Part shown: positions 50,034 to 61,305 of the stretch, piece after piece
Layout of the letters: each line of letters starts with the position of its first letter
Position numbering within the stretch: the stretch's first letter is position 1
Assembly (NCBI GenBank): GCA_028023455.1
Contig: JAQFVV010012506.1
Coordinates: 3,652,714-3,716,713 of the forward strand
DNA length: 64,000 bases
Source: Epiperipatus broadwayi
Taxonomy: Eukaryota > Onychophora > Udeonychophora > Euonychophora > Peripatidae
Reading direction: 5' to 3'
Position numbers and translations under genes: made by a program
The notes under the pieces: generated by a model
The model's input: the letters and a program-made list of their open reading frames with translations, nothing else
What the model was told of the DNA's origin: nothing
Database searches by the model: none

Positions 50034-50339
50034 TTTGGCTTTCCCAACGTGGGTGCAGAACCATCATAAATGACATTCAATTAAATATTTTTTCTTGTTT
50101 GAAAATATTCAAAGAAATGCTAAATTGCATAATTGTAATTAAGAAAGTGGTATAATTTGGGAAAAGGGAACAGACCGAAGCAGACAAATTATAAAAAAAA
50201 ACAGTTAAATGAAAAGAGAGAAAATAAAGACAGATATTTTAGGCAGATTTAGAGCATGAGGATGGGTAAAGAAATGACTAGGGGTTGGAGTCATTCATGT
50301 ATTTAAATTCAATCACCTATTAGACTTATTTTTCAACAA
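50034..50339 (+). mobile_element. Primer-binding-site-like sequence and leader after LTR A
   Basis: TTTGGCTTTCCCAACGTGGG (50,034-50,053) directly follows the LTR end. It resembles TGGCGCCCAACGTGGG-type tRNA primer-binding sites of animal LTR retrotransposons. The 280 bp after it are AT- and A-rich, untranslated-leader-like, and contain no recognisable gag. Confidence 0.5.
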
Positions 50340-51480
50340 ATATCATGCCGTGCTAAGCAGAAATCAGAGTATGCGGCCGAGCTCCAGCCTTTATCCACAA
50401 GAACATCAGCAGTCTGCCAGATAGAAGCCATATCTGCCTAATAATTTGAAGCCACCAAGAATGTAACTGCCTGAATTAAGAAGTAGCCCAGAACAGCAAT
50501 CATCAGGACCACATTAGAAGCCTAAAATCCAACCAATTGGTAAACCACACATGCATCAGCAAAGAGCAAGAAGCCACAACATTTAAAATGCTAGTACATT
50601 TTTTTATTCCCATTCCTGATTTTTTGCAATTAATCTATAAGTAGCCAGTGCAATCTTTGAATATCTCCAGAGTCAGCATAAATGAACTCTATAGCCAGCA
50701 TATAATGAACTGTAGTATGTGCAGGTTTACATGTTTTCCAATGCATCAAGTAAATAGTTACAGAGCTTTCAAACCATGAAATAATTAGCTATAATTCCTA
50801 GGTTGTGTGCACTCCATCTGTATAGTGTTTATATTACATGTTTTATTAAGGGCGCATATATGAAATCATTGTTTATTTAATTAAAAATTTATAAAATTAG
50901 TTTACAAATTATAGCGAACATTTTATCTAAAATAAAGTATTTGTCTGTCAATTACTGTCAGTCAGTTCTTTTAATTATACTACAAAAAACAATTTAGCAG
51001 AGAAGTTATTCAAGCAGTTTATAGAATTAGATTTCCATTGAGCTAGTTAGGATATTCAGGTGCTGAGTTAGTAGCTGTCATCCTGGGTATGTTAGTTACT
51101 TCTTGTAATTAACTGGTGCCTGAAGTTTACTTCAAAATAAATAAAATACTTTGAATGACAGAATTTCAATTCAGCAGTTGAGAAGCTCTGTAACCTGAAA
51201 ATATGGCTCTAGGTTATATCTTGTGTAACCTCAGTCTAGCTACAGATACCTTTGGTATTGTGCTTATCTGCCTGAGGGACTGGTATGATGCAATGCTTAA
51301 ATTGCAGCTGGAATAGATCGAATTTACAATAAATTTTATAATATTGTATAATATTTTTACATATTAAAGGAAGTCAACAATTTGTTTACAATGTTTTTCA
51401 CAATTTTGTTTTTTTTATTAAAGAGTAAAAACATTTTATTCTATATTTTTTTATAATCGATCTTCTCCCACCCTGTTTAT
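50340..51480 (+). mobile_element. LTR, family 2, copy C (divergent, 5' end unclear)
   Basis: From about 51,080 the sequence matches the 3' part of copies A and B (ACCTGAAGTTTACTTCAAAA, CAATTCAGCAGTTGAGAAG, GAGGGACTGGTATGATGCAA, CTTCTCCCACCC). Its 5' part (50,340-51,070), GC-richer near 50,360-50,600, shares only isolated words such as ATGTGCAGGTTTA with the others. It is an older member of the same LTR family between A and B. Confidence 0.6.
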
Positions 51481-51813
51481 TCGGCACCCAATATGGGGCA
51501 TGATATTCATTAACCACGAATATCCTGATCCAAATAAAATAGCTTAGGAAATAGTGCGAGTAGCACTCTGCACAATCAGAATAGTTATAGTAAGAATAAG
51601 TTATGACAAGATGTGACTGTCAGATATAAATATGGTCATTAAGTAACTTTAAGATTAAAAAAAAAGAAAATGGAAGAATTTAAAATTTTGAAGTGATTTA
51701 GTAACTTAAAAATATGGCCTCGAAAGATAAATAACCTTAATGCATTATTATTATCAATTGGTACTAACCCTAACTGAAGTTTTTTTTATCATTTTTTTAT
51801 AAGTTCGGTGATA
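51481..51813 (+). mobile_element. Second primer-binding-site-like sequence and leader
   Basis: TCGGCACCCAATATGGGGC (51,481-51,499) occupies the same position after copy C as the site after copy A, so copy C was once a 5' LTR. The rest is leader-like AT-rich DNA without gag. Confidence 0.5.
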
Positions 51814-53149
51814 TGTAATGTGATATATATATATATTACATTTAAAAATTTTTTGTAAATATCTAATGATCAGTTAAATGCACAAATAATGAGTTATTAA
51901 TTTATTAATAAGTTTCATTTCAATATTGAAAATAAAATAAGCTTAAAGAATTTATAGAATTGAAGCAAAAATTCTAATCTTAAAATAAAATGATAATAAA
52001 AATATTTTAATCTTAAAAATAATGAGTTCTTTCTTAACAAAAATAAAATTACAAACAGGTCCTTAGGATAAAATAATCATTAAAAAGATTACAAAATAGA
52101 TAAGAGTCGGGATAGAAACAAAAAACTTGCTTTTCCTGTCCAAGATATATATGCACACAGACCACAGGAAAAATCGACTTACCACAGAACTAATGAAATA
52201 CATATATGAAATATGTCAGATAAATCTGAGGATTCCTAGATAAGACCTTTCAGGACTATAAAAAGAAAAATTCAAAAGAAATAGGATGAAAATTTTAATT
52301 TGTCATTGTTCAAAAGAAACCTAAAAGTAGATCAAAGTAGGAGAGTGGTTGTTGTCTTTGCCACAATGTAATCCATTTAATCGCACTTCCCTCTGTCTGG
52401 CCAGCCAAAGGCAGCTTTCATCTTCGCGTATCCCAGGATCAAACCACTGGAACCGTCTTCATAAATCATTCACAAGAAATGGCTCTTGTGTAAACTCAGA
52501 TCTTCATTATGAAGAAACGAGTCCGGAGAAAGGAAGGAAAGTATAAATTATTGATAAAAATGAACTATTTATATGCAGGTTTATGTAATGAACAGATATT
52601 GATAGAACTTTCTTAAACATACAAATAGTTTATGGTAAAATATGTGTGTGTGTTAATGCTTTATACTTATTTTAATACTTTGTTTATATGCAATGTGTGT
52701 GCTTGATATGCTATGTATTATTATTTTATTTAGGGAAGGAATGATGAATGAATTAGTTTGCCATCATTCAGGGAATATTAACTACTTCTTGTAGTTAGCT
52801 GGTACCTGAAGTTTACTTCAAAACAAATAAAATGCTTTGAATGATAGGGGTTGAATTCAGCAGTTGAGAAGATCTGTAGCCTCGAAAGATGGTTGTGGTT
52901 ATATATTATAAAGATTTGACCTGGCCATGGGTATCCTCTGGGTATTATTCTTCTCTGCCTAAGGGACCGGTATGATGTAATACTTAAATTACAGCTAGAA
53001 TAGATCAAATTTATAATAAATAATTTTATAATATTGTCATTTTTCTATAAAAAGAAGTCAATAATGTTTTTCACAATTTTGTTTTTTTATTAAAGAGTAA
53101 AAAATTTTATTCTATATTTTTTTTATTCAATCTTCTTCCACCCAGTTCA
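51814..53149 (+). mobile_element. LTR, family 2, copy B
   Basis: Starts TGTAATGTGATATATATATA, ends CCACCCAGTTCA, and is nearly collinear with copy A (1,336 versus 1,339 bp). TATA box at 52,257-52,265. No primer-binding-site-like sequence follows; instead (AT)n does, which also precedes copy A, so A and B could be the outer LTRs of one element with copy C nested or left from a tandem insertion. No polypurine tract is obvious before it. The frames at 52,349-52,546 and on the minus strand are not genes. Confidence 0.75.
52257..52265 (+). promoter_or_regulatory. TATA box in LTR copy B
   Basis: AGGACTATAAAAAGAAAAA, identical in context to copy A. Confidence 0.55.
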
Positions 53150-53261
53150 ATATATATATATATCAAGATGAAGCATCCATGTATTAAGTACCTCCAAGGA
53201 AAAATTCACTAAAACTTTCAAAAGCTTTAATTAAAATTCAATTTAAAAAATTCATTTTCAA

Positions 53262-53640
53262 TTAGAGTGATTCTTACTTAATTATAAGAAGTTCAAATGA
53301 TGATAAGATCTAATTTACAGTTAAAACTTTTAAAAATGTTACAGAATTTGGAAGATAAAAATATATTGATAATGTATTATCTATATTTAAACTAATCACA
53401 GTCTGATTAGAATGAGCAATTTAAATTCATTATCTTTTATATGGAATTATTGTTGACTTTCAATTTTTTTTTTTTACCAACAGTTGAATTGTTTTTCTAT
53501 ACATAAAGAATGAATTTGACTAATGCATTCTCATTGATTATAAGAAACTCAAACAATGCTAAGATCTAATTTACAGTTAAAACTTTTAAGTATGTTAAAA
53601 AGGATTTGGAAGATAAAAATATATTGATAATATAATCTCT
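53262..53640. repeat. Two direct copies of a ~122-bp repeat
   Basis: TAAGATCTAATTTACAGTTAAA, AACTTTTAA, GATTTGGAAGATAAAAATATA and the rest recur at 53,262-53,385 and 53,516-53,638, about 254 bp apart. Family unknown. Confidence 0.7.
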
Positions 53641-54638
53641 GATTTACAGATAAGAGAGTTTCAGATATTTCTAGATGTATTAGGTGCTCTTATGTAAAAA
53701 TTGTTGTGGCAAGTGAAATAAAAACATTATTAAAAAAGAAGTGTACTTCCATTCCTAAAAAAGTCACACTTCATCAAACAAGGGGTAATGTACATTACTT
53801 CAAGAATAGTATAGTATTTCTGTCAAAAAAAATTTGTATTGTTTAATAAATTATTCAAAATAACATCTCTTTTCTAAGCATTTTTCTTATTTCCAAACAA
53901 ATTTTTATTTTAATAATTTTTTTAGTCATTCAGTAGACTATAGATTATCCACTATACCACTCTCATGCAATGTCTATCCACTTTTTAAGCAGATAGAAAT
54001 CAATCCCTACCTTGAGTGAAAGTGGTGTAGTGAAAATTACACTACAGGAAATTTTTTATTTTTACTTATATAGAAGACAATTTAAAATTTTCTTTGTCTT
54101 TCAAATTGTTTTCTTATAGAATTGTAAGAAAAATAGAAATTTGTTTGGAATAAGAAAATTGCTTGGAAAAGAAAGCAGTATTACTTTGAATAATTTATTA
54201 ATTAAGAAAATAGGTTGAGAGATAAGAGGGTACCTCTTATCTTTATAAAGTCAAATCTTGTGTTATGATTTGTAGAGGTCTCTCTTGCTAAAATTAAGCA
54301 CTCAAGGTGCATGTACTGAGGTTTTAGCCTTATATAAGTATAAATAATACAAAGTAAATTTTTGACTTGGGAGTATTATATATTATTTCTTGTTTTTGTA
54401 AGAAGGAATATATGTCAGAGTAATTTGAGCTTAAATGAAAAAATAAAATACAGAAAAGTAGGGTTTGAAATAAATATCTTGGTTTAGCTTTATATATCTA
54501 TGAAAGAGATACAGGCTACACTTTTAGTTTTGATGAGGGTAAAGTCATTTCCTTTGAAAGAAATGAAATAAAAAGAAGAATTATAGAATTTTTATTATTA
54601 AAAATGTATGATTCTAACATAATTAATTTCCTTAAAAG
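53641..54638. other. AT-rich spacer
   Basis: No supported features. A short GAGATAAGAGGGTACCTCTTATCT palindrome occurs near 54,220-54,242. Confidence 0.4.
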
Positions 54639-54808
54639 TTTTCCTGAAGGTTTGTGATGATGATGTTCTAGTTGTATTTTTATATTGGACTATTTACACC
54701 ATCTAATATGTGTATTGAATGTCTTAGAAAAATTTAACTTTATTTAAATATTCCAAACACATTCAACTGTTAGTAATAGCACATTAAACAGGTTACTATA
54801 TGCACAAT

Positions 54809-54839
54809 GTTTCAAGAGATATTCTTTTCTCTTCTTCAG
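54809..54839 (-). ncRNA. Hammerhead-like core in Penelope left terminus
   Basis: Minus strand: CTGAAGA, AGAG, an eleven-base loop, CTCT, T, GAAAC. The order and spacing match the catalytic core of a hammerhead ribozyme except CUGAAGA for CUGAUGA. Upstream, GTACTGTC could supply the cleavage triplet and part of stem III (three of the first four pairs fit). Stem I is not convincing. Hammerhead motifs are known in Penelope-like elements. Confidence 0.45.
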
Positions 54840-54849
54840 GTGTTGCTAC

Positions 54850-54960
54850 TCTGACTAGTGACAGTACTAGCATATCATTCGAGCCTGGACCCTTAGATTC
54901 TTGAGTATTGAATTTTAAAGAAACACTCTAACCAACTGAACCATCATGCTAAAGACAACA
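54850..54960 (-). other. tRNA-like sequence in Penelope left terminus
   Basis: The minus strand carries TAGCATGATGGTTCAGTTGG, TTAGAG, a CTTTAAA anticodon-loop-like segment, a long variable-region-like stretch and GGCTCGAATGATATGCTA. TAGCAT and ATGCTA would close the acceptor stem. The loop reads anticodon TTA, which would face a UAA stop codon, so it is not a normal tRNA. It probably provides or once provided a pol III promoter. Confidence 0.5.
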
Positions 54961-55085
54961 GTCTGTAGAAATTTCATATACTTATCTATGAGGTTCTTAT
55001 TGATTTCTCCACTTTTTCCTAAGAGCAAAATTGATTAGTGATTTCCATACATTATGTATAGTCACACTAGGTTGTTTTATGAGAT

Positions 55086-56440
55086 TGTTAGTTTTACTGG
55101 CAAGATTTCTTCTCAAAGTTCTAAGTCCTTTGGGATACAAAATCCAGTCCTTTGTCAGGGATTCTAAACACTTTGTAGAATTAATCAAGAACATGAAAAT
55201 TGAAAGAACTGACTTACTGGTAAGCTTTGATGTGGAAAGTTTATTCACAAATGTACCATGTGAAGAAGCATTGTTTATTGTAAGGAAAAGATTAAATGGT
55301 GATAATTGTTTATAAACTGGAACAGTTCTTCCTGTTGATAGTATTATGGAATTTTTAACATTCTGCATAAAAACAACCTACTTTCAATATAACATAATTC
55401 CTCCAACCAAATCAAGGAATGTCTATGGGCTCTGGGCTCACCATCACCTCCCCTGATTAACAATATTTACATGGAAAACTTGAAACCTTAGCCATAAAAA
55501 TTAATCCATATTCACCTAAAGTTTAGCTTCACTATGAGGATGATACATTTGTTGTATGGTTACATGGTGAAGCACTGCTACAAACTTTCAGGAAACACAT
55601 CATCAACATATCCTTTTCAATTAGATTAACAATAGAATCTGAACAAGAACAAAAATTGGCATTCTTAGATGTTCTTGTGACAAGACTCCCTCATGGCAAA
55701 TCAAAACTACAGTTTACTGAACACCTACACATACAAGAAAATATTTTTCCAAACACCCACTCACACCAGAAACACAAAACATGGAGTTATACTATCATTA
55801 TGGAACAGATCCAAAGAAGTTTGTTCAGAAAGCAGCGATTTAGAAAAAGAAAAGATCTATATAGGACAAACTTTTATGAAAAATGGTTATCCATTAGCTA
55901 TTATTAAGAAAGCATTAAATAGACAACAAATAGAACCATCAAGAGAAAAGACAATTATTGATACTGTACTGTACCCATACATTCCAAAAATAGCAGACAA
56001 ATTAAGGAAAATCTGCAATCAACATAACATCAGAACAGCTTTCCAGAGCCATACCACTCTATGAGTAATTCTAACATCTACAAAACCTGAACTTGAAATA
56101 CTGAAAAGAAAAAACTGCATCTGTGAAATACCATGCAAATGTGGAAGAACATATATTGGTGAGACCAGTCATCCTATTGAAAAGTACTTGCAAGAACACA
56201 AACTGATGTTTAGAAAAGAGAAAACTGATGTATCTAAGGTAGCAGACCATTTATGTGCCAATGAACATATGTTCAATTAGGAAAATACAAAAAGGTTGGA
56301 TAGAGAAGAAAAAGTACAAAGAAGAAAATATAAAGAAGCTGCTTGCATGACAATGGCAAAAAAATCCAGTAAACCAACCTAGCATATACATAATGTATGG
56401 AAACCACTAATCAACTTTGCTCTTAAAGTGGAGAAATTAG
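55086..56440 (+). pseudogene. Penelope-like reverse transcriptase + GIY-YIG endonuclease, broken
   Basis: Forward frames contain VSFDVESLFTNVPCEEAL (about 55,218-55,275), the typical Penelope RT palm entry, an IYMENLE-like block near 55,466, then HYEDDTFVVW (55,530-55,559), where the second residue of the usual YVDD is E. LAFLDVLVTRLPHGKS follows (55,657-55,703), then LEKEKIYIGQTFMKNGYPL and NIRTAFQS. The C-terminal GIY-YIG domain starts CEIPCKCGRTYIGE (56,122-56,163); the family has a cysteine pair in the same position. The N-terminal third of the protein is missing, and stops and shifts (near 55,316, 55,450, 56,064) break the frame. It copied itself by target-primed reverse transcription when intact. 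Confidence 0.85.
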
Positions 56441-56775
56441 GAGGAACTTCATAGATAAGTATATGAAATTTCTACAGATTGTTGCCTCTGGTAGGATGGT
56501 TCAGTTGATTAGAGTGTCATCTTAAAATTCAATACTCAAGAATCTAAGGATCCAGGTTCAAATCCCATGCTAGTTCTGTCATTGGTCAGACCAGCAATAC
56601 CTGAAGAAGAGGGGTTAATAATACCTCAAAATGTTGTGAATATACTAACCTGTTTGATGTGCTATTTCTAACAGTTGAATATATTTGGAATATTTAAATA
56701 AAGTTATTTTTTTCTAAAGACATTCAATACATATATTAGATGATGGAAATAGTCCAATATAAAAATACAACTTGT
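56441..56775 (+). mobile_element. Penelope-like right terminus with tRNA-like and ribozyme-like parts
   Basis: After the ORF comes a tRNA-like sequence (about 56,490-56,578) with box A-like TGGTTCAGTTGATTAGAG and box B GGTTCAAATCC. Next, CTGAAGA and a degenerate stem (56,601-56,640) correspond to the better hammerhead-like core in the left arm. The terminus AGATGATGGAAATAGTCC...ACAACTTG closes the element. The same tail occurs in fragments at 17.1-17.4 and 40.75-40.9 kb, so these boundaries are family-wide. Confidence 0.75.
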
Positions 56776-59055
56776 TTAAAAGTTCTTTTAATATTAAAAG
56801 TGTATAAGATGTAAATGAGAATTGTGGGTAATATGTAGTATAAATTTGTTATGTTTTAGATTTGTACACTTGAGATGTCTGCTTGCACTAAGTGAAATCA
56901 TTGATTGTGTTTTAGAGTTTATTTGTTTGGATAGCCTGGTTTATTTTTGACTTTGGGGTAATTTTAATGTAATGTGTATTCATCTGTCATTAGCACTCAC
57001 AATCAATATTTACTTAATCAAAATTCTGGCCATAAACTTCAAAAACTCATGGATTGCTGCAATAGCAATTTTCATCCTGATAATACATCATTTCAAGATT
57101 TATGTAATTCAACAAGAATATTTTTTAATGTATTTTAAGTACATTATTGCTGTTAATATTTTAGAGTACTACACATTTTTTATTTTTACTTCAGGCATGC
57201 TAATACCTAGTTTTTTAATGTTTTTGTTTATCTATTTCCTTTATAATTTTGAATATTGAGCAGAACCTTTGCATACAATTACCATGAAAGTGTGCTAACA
57301 TTCATTAGAAGCCCGGCAAATTTAACAAATTCTATTTACCATGATTGCCATTCCTCACCCCACAATTGTTATCTTATCCATATATGTTAAATGTATCCTA
57401 AACATTTATCACTTTTCTTCAATTATATAGCTGAAACTAATCAGGCAGCTCATTGTTTTTTTGTGGTTAAAAAAACCTTATGTTTATTAAACTATAAAGC
57501 ATTCATGTACTCTTTTGGAAAAATACTCAATTATATAAATTAGGAGTAAATTATGTATGATATGTGACTAAGCATTTATATATTGAAATCCAAATGCATT
57601 GACTCTGTTGCTTGAAGAAATGCAATATAATAAGAAGTATAATAAAATTTTGACAATGTCTTTCTGTTTTTTTTAATATAATTAATCATACCAATGAATA
57701 TCAAAAGGGGAATTTCCATAAATTCATACTTTATTGTGGCATGTATTTTAAACTTTTTTTTTTTTTAAATTGAATTTTAAAATAATTTCATCAATCTCGT
57801 AATTTTCCATCACAAAACATTGAGTTTTGCCAAACTCTATGCAAAACAAAGCAAAATAATTTTCTTACATAATGAATAATAATTCAAGCTTGAATCTAGT
57901 GAACAATATTTTCAATAATAATTTGGGAATGAAGTCCAATGGAAATGTAGGACTCATGTCAGATGCCTCACTCTTTACTTTTTCTGATAAAAAATCTTTT
58001 ATATTTATTAAATTATATATGTTAATTGTTTTGAGTATTTCAATATGAAAATTATCAGAATCATTGATTTTGTAAATTCTAATCTATTTCAGTTATTGAA
58101 CTTCTATTTATCAAATAATCTCTTGCTAGTTGTGAACAGGAATTTATTATTTAATTATTTATAAGTTGATTTACTTAAAAGCCAATTACTTTCTTAAACT
58201 TAGAGCCATTAGGATCCAAGATAAGAATGAAAATATATTTCCTTTCCTAAATTTTTTAAAAAAGATTTATTTAAAATATATTTGTGATGTATATTTTAAT
58301 AAAAATTAATGATTGACCAAAATATAATAAATGCTGTTTAAAATCATTTGTTTTTGTATAAGCATTAGTTAGTATAAATTTGTGAGATTTATTTACTGTC
58401 TATTAAAAGCAGTCTTCTTTGCTCTATTTCAGAGTCATCTACTGTAAACTTGAATAATTAGTGAGCACTAGATGATAACTTATAATGATGGTTCTGGGAT
58501 AGAATAAAGAAAACTGCTCTTGAAAGCTTATGTTAAAATTATGCTGAGGAAGTGATGTGATATTTTTATGGTATATTTTGACAAAATCACAAATAACATA
58601 TAATGTAGCCAATGGGAACTTATTCAGAACTAAATAAATGTGAAATTATATAAATGATAACTAGTGAGAAAGCCAACATAATAATCCACCAGTTAGTACT
58701 GGTCCATACTTAGTATCTGAGCAGCAGTGTAATGAAACTTTTTGCCTTGCAAAAGCAAAATGATAAGCAGACTGAAATTTTAAAAAATAATTTAAAATAT
58801 TGGCAATCTTTTATTTATTTTTCTGATGCTTCGTTATAAATTTTTAATTTAAGAGTTTCATTTGCATTATATTCAGCATAGCTTTATATTGCCTATTCAT
58901 TTTAAAGTCTAATTTTCAATTTTTAAATTATTCATAAATTTGTCAATTATACATTTAGACATGTTTTTTTTCTTTTGTATAATCTTTATTTCAAAATTTG
59001 ATGCCTGAATTAAATTTTTTCATCCTTTATAAACTGTATATATGTATCAATAGCA
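56776..59055. other. AT-rich stretch, possibly intron or upstream of the MFSD6-like gene
   Basis: The first ~95 bp match 48,386-48,482 inverted. A hydrophobic open frame at 56,972-57,259 is probably AT-driven and resembles no family I know. A plausible acceptor (TGCTCTATTTCAG at 58,421-58,433) is not followed by recognisable coding. An upstream exon of the transporter gene could not be located here. Confidence 0.4.
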
Positions 59056-59305
59056 TAAATATATAATCAATCAAAATAAGATTGAAATAAACAATTAATT
59101 AATAACTGTATTATAATATTTATCAAATAAGCTTTCATCTCCATTGAGATCTTCTCAAGATGTCTTAATAAGGTCACAATGGAGATAAAAGTCAAGATAT
59201 CTTGAGAAGGTCTCAATGGGGATGAAAGCCGGTTTTATAAATATTATAATATTGTTATTAATAGTTGTTTATTTCAATCTTATTTTGATCGATTATTTAT
59301 TTATG
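59056..59305. repeat. ~250-bp palindrome upstream of the MFSD6-like exon
   Basis: AATCAATCAAAATAAGATTGAAATAAACAA on the left pairs with TTGTTTATTTCAATCTTATTTTGATCGATT on the right. Further in, GCTTTCATCTCCATTGAGA pairs with TCTCAATGGGGATGAAAGC, and CTTCTCAAGAT with ATCTTGAGAAG. The loop is about 30 bp (TAAGGTCACAATGGAGATAAAAG), and even it holds another copy of the CAATGGAGAT word. No coding. MITE-like or foldback. Confidence 0.8.
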
Positions 59306-59845
59306 TAATTGTGATAACATTATGGACAAATAAATTGTATTGAATATTTGCCCATTGTAGTAATTTAGTAATGTATCAATAGTGTTTTGTCTATATATTT
59401 GATCTGTATCATTAAATCTACAAATATTTTTCTATAGAGAAACTTTTTCTAAAGGGACTCATTTAATCAAATACAATGTGTGGCCTCTTACATTTTTTCT
59501 GATGTTTTTAGAAAAAGTTGCTTTTTAATAAACAATTGTAGATTCAATGATAGAAGTTATTTTTGTAGGCATGTGTTAAAAGAAATTCAAAGTTTATGCA
59601 TGTGATAAAAAACAGAATGAGGAAAAAGTAGATATATTTAATCTTTAAAATAATTTAAAGTTATATATTGAGCATGTGAAATTTAATAATTTCATGCTTA
59701 GGATATGATTGTTGAACTTTACATTTTCATTTACTTTAATATCTAAACTGTTTTGTATATTTCATTTGAAATTATGAAGTTTGTAATTTATTATGATATA
59801 TATTTTACTTAATAAATTTTAATAATTAAGTTTGAAAAGTATTTA
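59306..59845. other. Intron-like AT-rich sequence before the exon
   Basis: No coding recognised. Inferred to be the end of the intron preceding the MFSD6-like exon. Confidence 0.4.
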
Positions 59846-59865
59846 TTTATTTATTTATTTTGCAG
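59846..59865 (+). other. 3' splice site of the MFSD6-like exon
   Basis: A (TTTA)n pyrimidine-rich tract ends TTTTGCAG at 59,865. The frame has a stop at 59,823 and no ATG before 59,877, so splicing into this site is the best explanation of the open reading frame. Confidence 0.8.
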
Positions 59866-61299
59866 GTGTTTATTGTATGATACCTTTTCTAACAATTCAA
59901 ATGAAAGATCTTGGCTTAAGCGTTAGCCAGACTGCCATTATTTACGCCATTACACCAATAGTAGGATTTTTTTCTTCTTCTATTATTGGTATTATAGCTG
60001 ATAAAGTAGGAGATTTTAAAATTATTTTAACTATTTTATTACCATTAGGCGGCATTTGTTTTAGTTTTCTTTTACTTATTCCTTCATCATTTAAAACAAC
60101 TTTTAAATTTTCTGATTTTAAAATGTTATTCTTTTGCAATTCTTCACAACATGATATTGCATACTACCATAATCCGAATATGTGTTCAGAATGCCATGCA
60201 GCCTTTCAAAGTCATCTACTTCAATTGGAATTACACAATTGCACATTGTTCAACAATTTTACTAAAAGAACTTTTGAAATTTGTTATAAAATAAATACAA
60301 CTCAGCAGTGTCAACTTTTTACATCTGATATATCCAAAAGTTTTCTAATAACAAATGTCACATTGAAAAATAGTAATTATTTAAACTCTGAAAGTTATCA
60401 TATTGATACCTTTTCTACCAAATACAACTCACACCTTCATAACAACATATTCTGTAATAATAGATATGATGAACAAATTATAAAATGCGATGTAAGCATT
60501 TTAAATGGCTCTCATTGTACATGCAATGAAGGTAATATTGCATTAACATTTTGGTTATATGTTTGTTTACGAATGACAGCAAATATTTTTACACAGATGA
60601 CATTTTCTACTCTAAATTCACTTATGGTAGTGATGACACAACAATTTAAGGGAGATTTTGGAAAAGAAAGAATTTGGAATGTATTAGGAATCGGATTTGT
60701 ATCTCCTCTTTGTGGACTTGCAATGGATTATGTGAATATTGGACGAACTAAAGTACTTTATACACCCCCATTTATAATATTTTTAATAGCTTCATTTATA
60801 TCAATAATTCCAGTTAGACTATTAAAGAAAGTAAATGTTCCTCCACCTGTAAATATATTTAAAACAGGAGGAAAAGTTCTTAAAGATTTTAAAACAAATG
60901 CATTTCTTTTTGCAATGTTATTGTTGGGGTCATATTGGGGATTTCTTGAAACTCTTCTTTATTGGTTTCTCAATGACTTAAAAAGTCCTAAATGGCTTTT
61001 TGGAATTATAGGACCTGTTCGCCACCTTCCAAGCATTCCAGGATTAATGTTGTCCAAAATGATAACAGAGTGTTTGGGTAATGTAAATATTGTTTTATTG
61101 ACATATTTATTTTATGGAGTCAGATTAGTAGGATATTCTTATATATTTTATGCTGAATGGACGCTTTTATTTGATGTTATGGTGGTATTTACAGAACATT
61201 TAATGTGGGTAGCAGCATCTAAGCATGCTACCAAAATAGCACCTGAGGGAATGGTATCAACATTACAAGGAATCTTAATAGGAATACATTATGGTTTAG
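59866..61299 (+). CDS. MFSD6: MFSD6-like major facilitator transporter, single internal exon (partial)
   Basis: Encodes about 477 codons of a polytopic membrane protein, missing its start and end. It begins in the first membrane helix region (CMIPFLTIQMKDLGLS), followed by the helix 2-3 loop GIIADKVGDFK, matching the MFS signature GxxxDRxGRR. A long loop of roughly 135 residues then follows (about 60,130-60,535), rich in cysteines and with N-glycosylation sequons NCT, NFT, NTT, NVT, NGS, predicted extracellular. MFSD6-type proteins characteristically have such a loop early in the chain. Further helices include the RMTANIFTQMTF, GLAMDY, LFAMLLLGSYWGFLETLLYW and ASKHATKIAPEGMVSTLQG segments, the last typical of the family's C-half. 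The exon starts with the last two bases of a codon and ends with one base, before GTATGT. Substrate unknown; mammalian MFSD6 has been linked to MHC-I recognition and recently other roles, which cannot be transferred. No frameshift or stop; likely functional. Confidence 0.85.
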
Positions 61300-61305
61300 G
61301 TATGT
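61300..61305 (+). other. 5' splice site after the MFSD6-like exon
   Basis: TTTAG followed by GTATGT is a near-consensus donor. Reading through gives only nine codons to a stop at 61,325, while MFSD6 proteins continue with more helices after the GLG motif, so splicing is expected. The next exon is not recognisable before 64,000. Confidence 0.8.

Larger units (their letters stand above)
54639..55085 (-). mobile_element. Penelope-like element, inverted 5'-truncated copy (left arm)
   Basis: On the minus strand this arm reads the extreme C-terminus of the Penelope ORF (IHNVWKSLINFALRKKWRNQ, stop near 54,997), then a tRNA-like sequence, a hammerhead-like core and the element's terminus ending near TTTGTGATGATGATGTTCTAG. 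The opposite strand of 56,380-56,775 has the same series, so the arms form a long inverted repeat around the forward copy. Inverted, truncated partner copies forming such long terminal structures are known for Penelope-like retroelements. Confidence 0.8.

Noticed and set aside
54997-55368. 123-residue minus-strand frame as one gene
   Set aside because: Its last part is the true inverted Penelope C-terminus, but the rest lies antisense to the forward RT; it is a fusion by inversion.
56972-57259. 95-residue hydrophobic frame as an upstream exon of the transporter
   Set aside because: Hydrophobicity follows from AT-rich codons; no MFSD6-like motif, no splice sites in the right phase.
59832-59865. 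Reading the transporter frame from its open start at 59,832
   Set aside because: It begins with TTG, and the residues translate a (TTTA)n acceptor tract; splicing at 59,865 explains the frame better.
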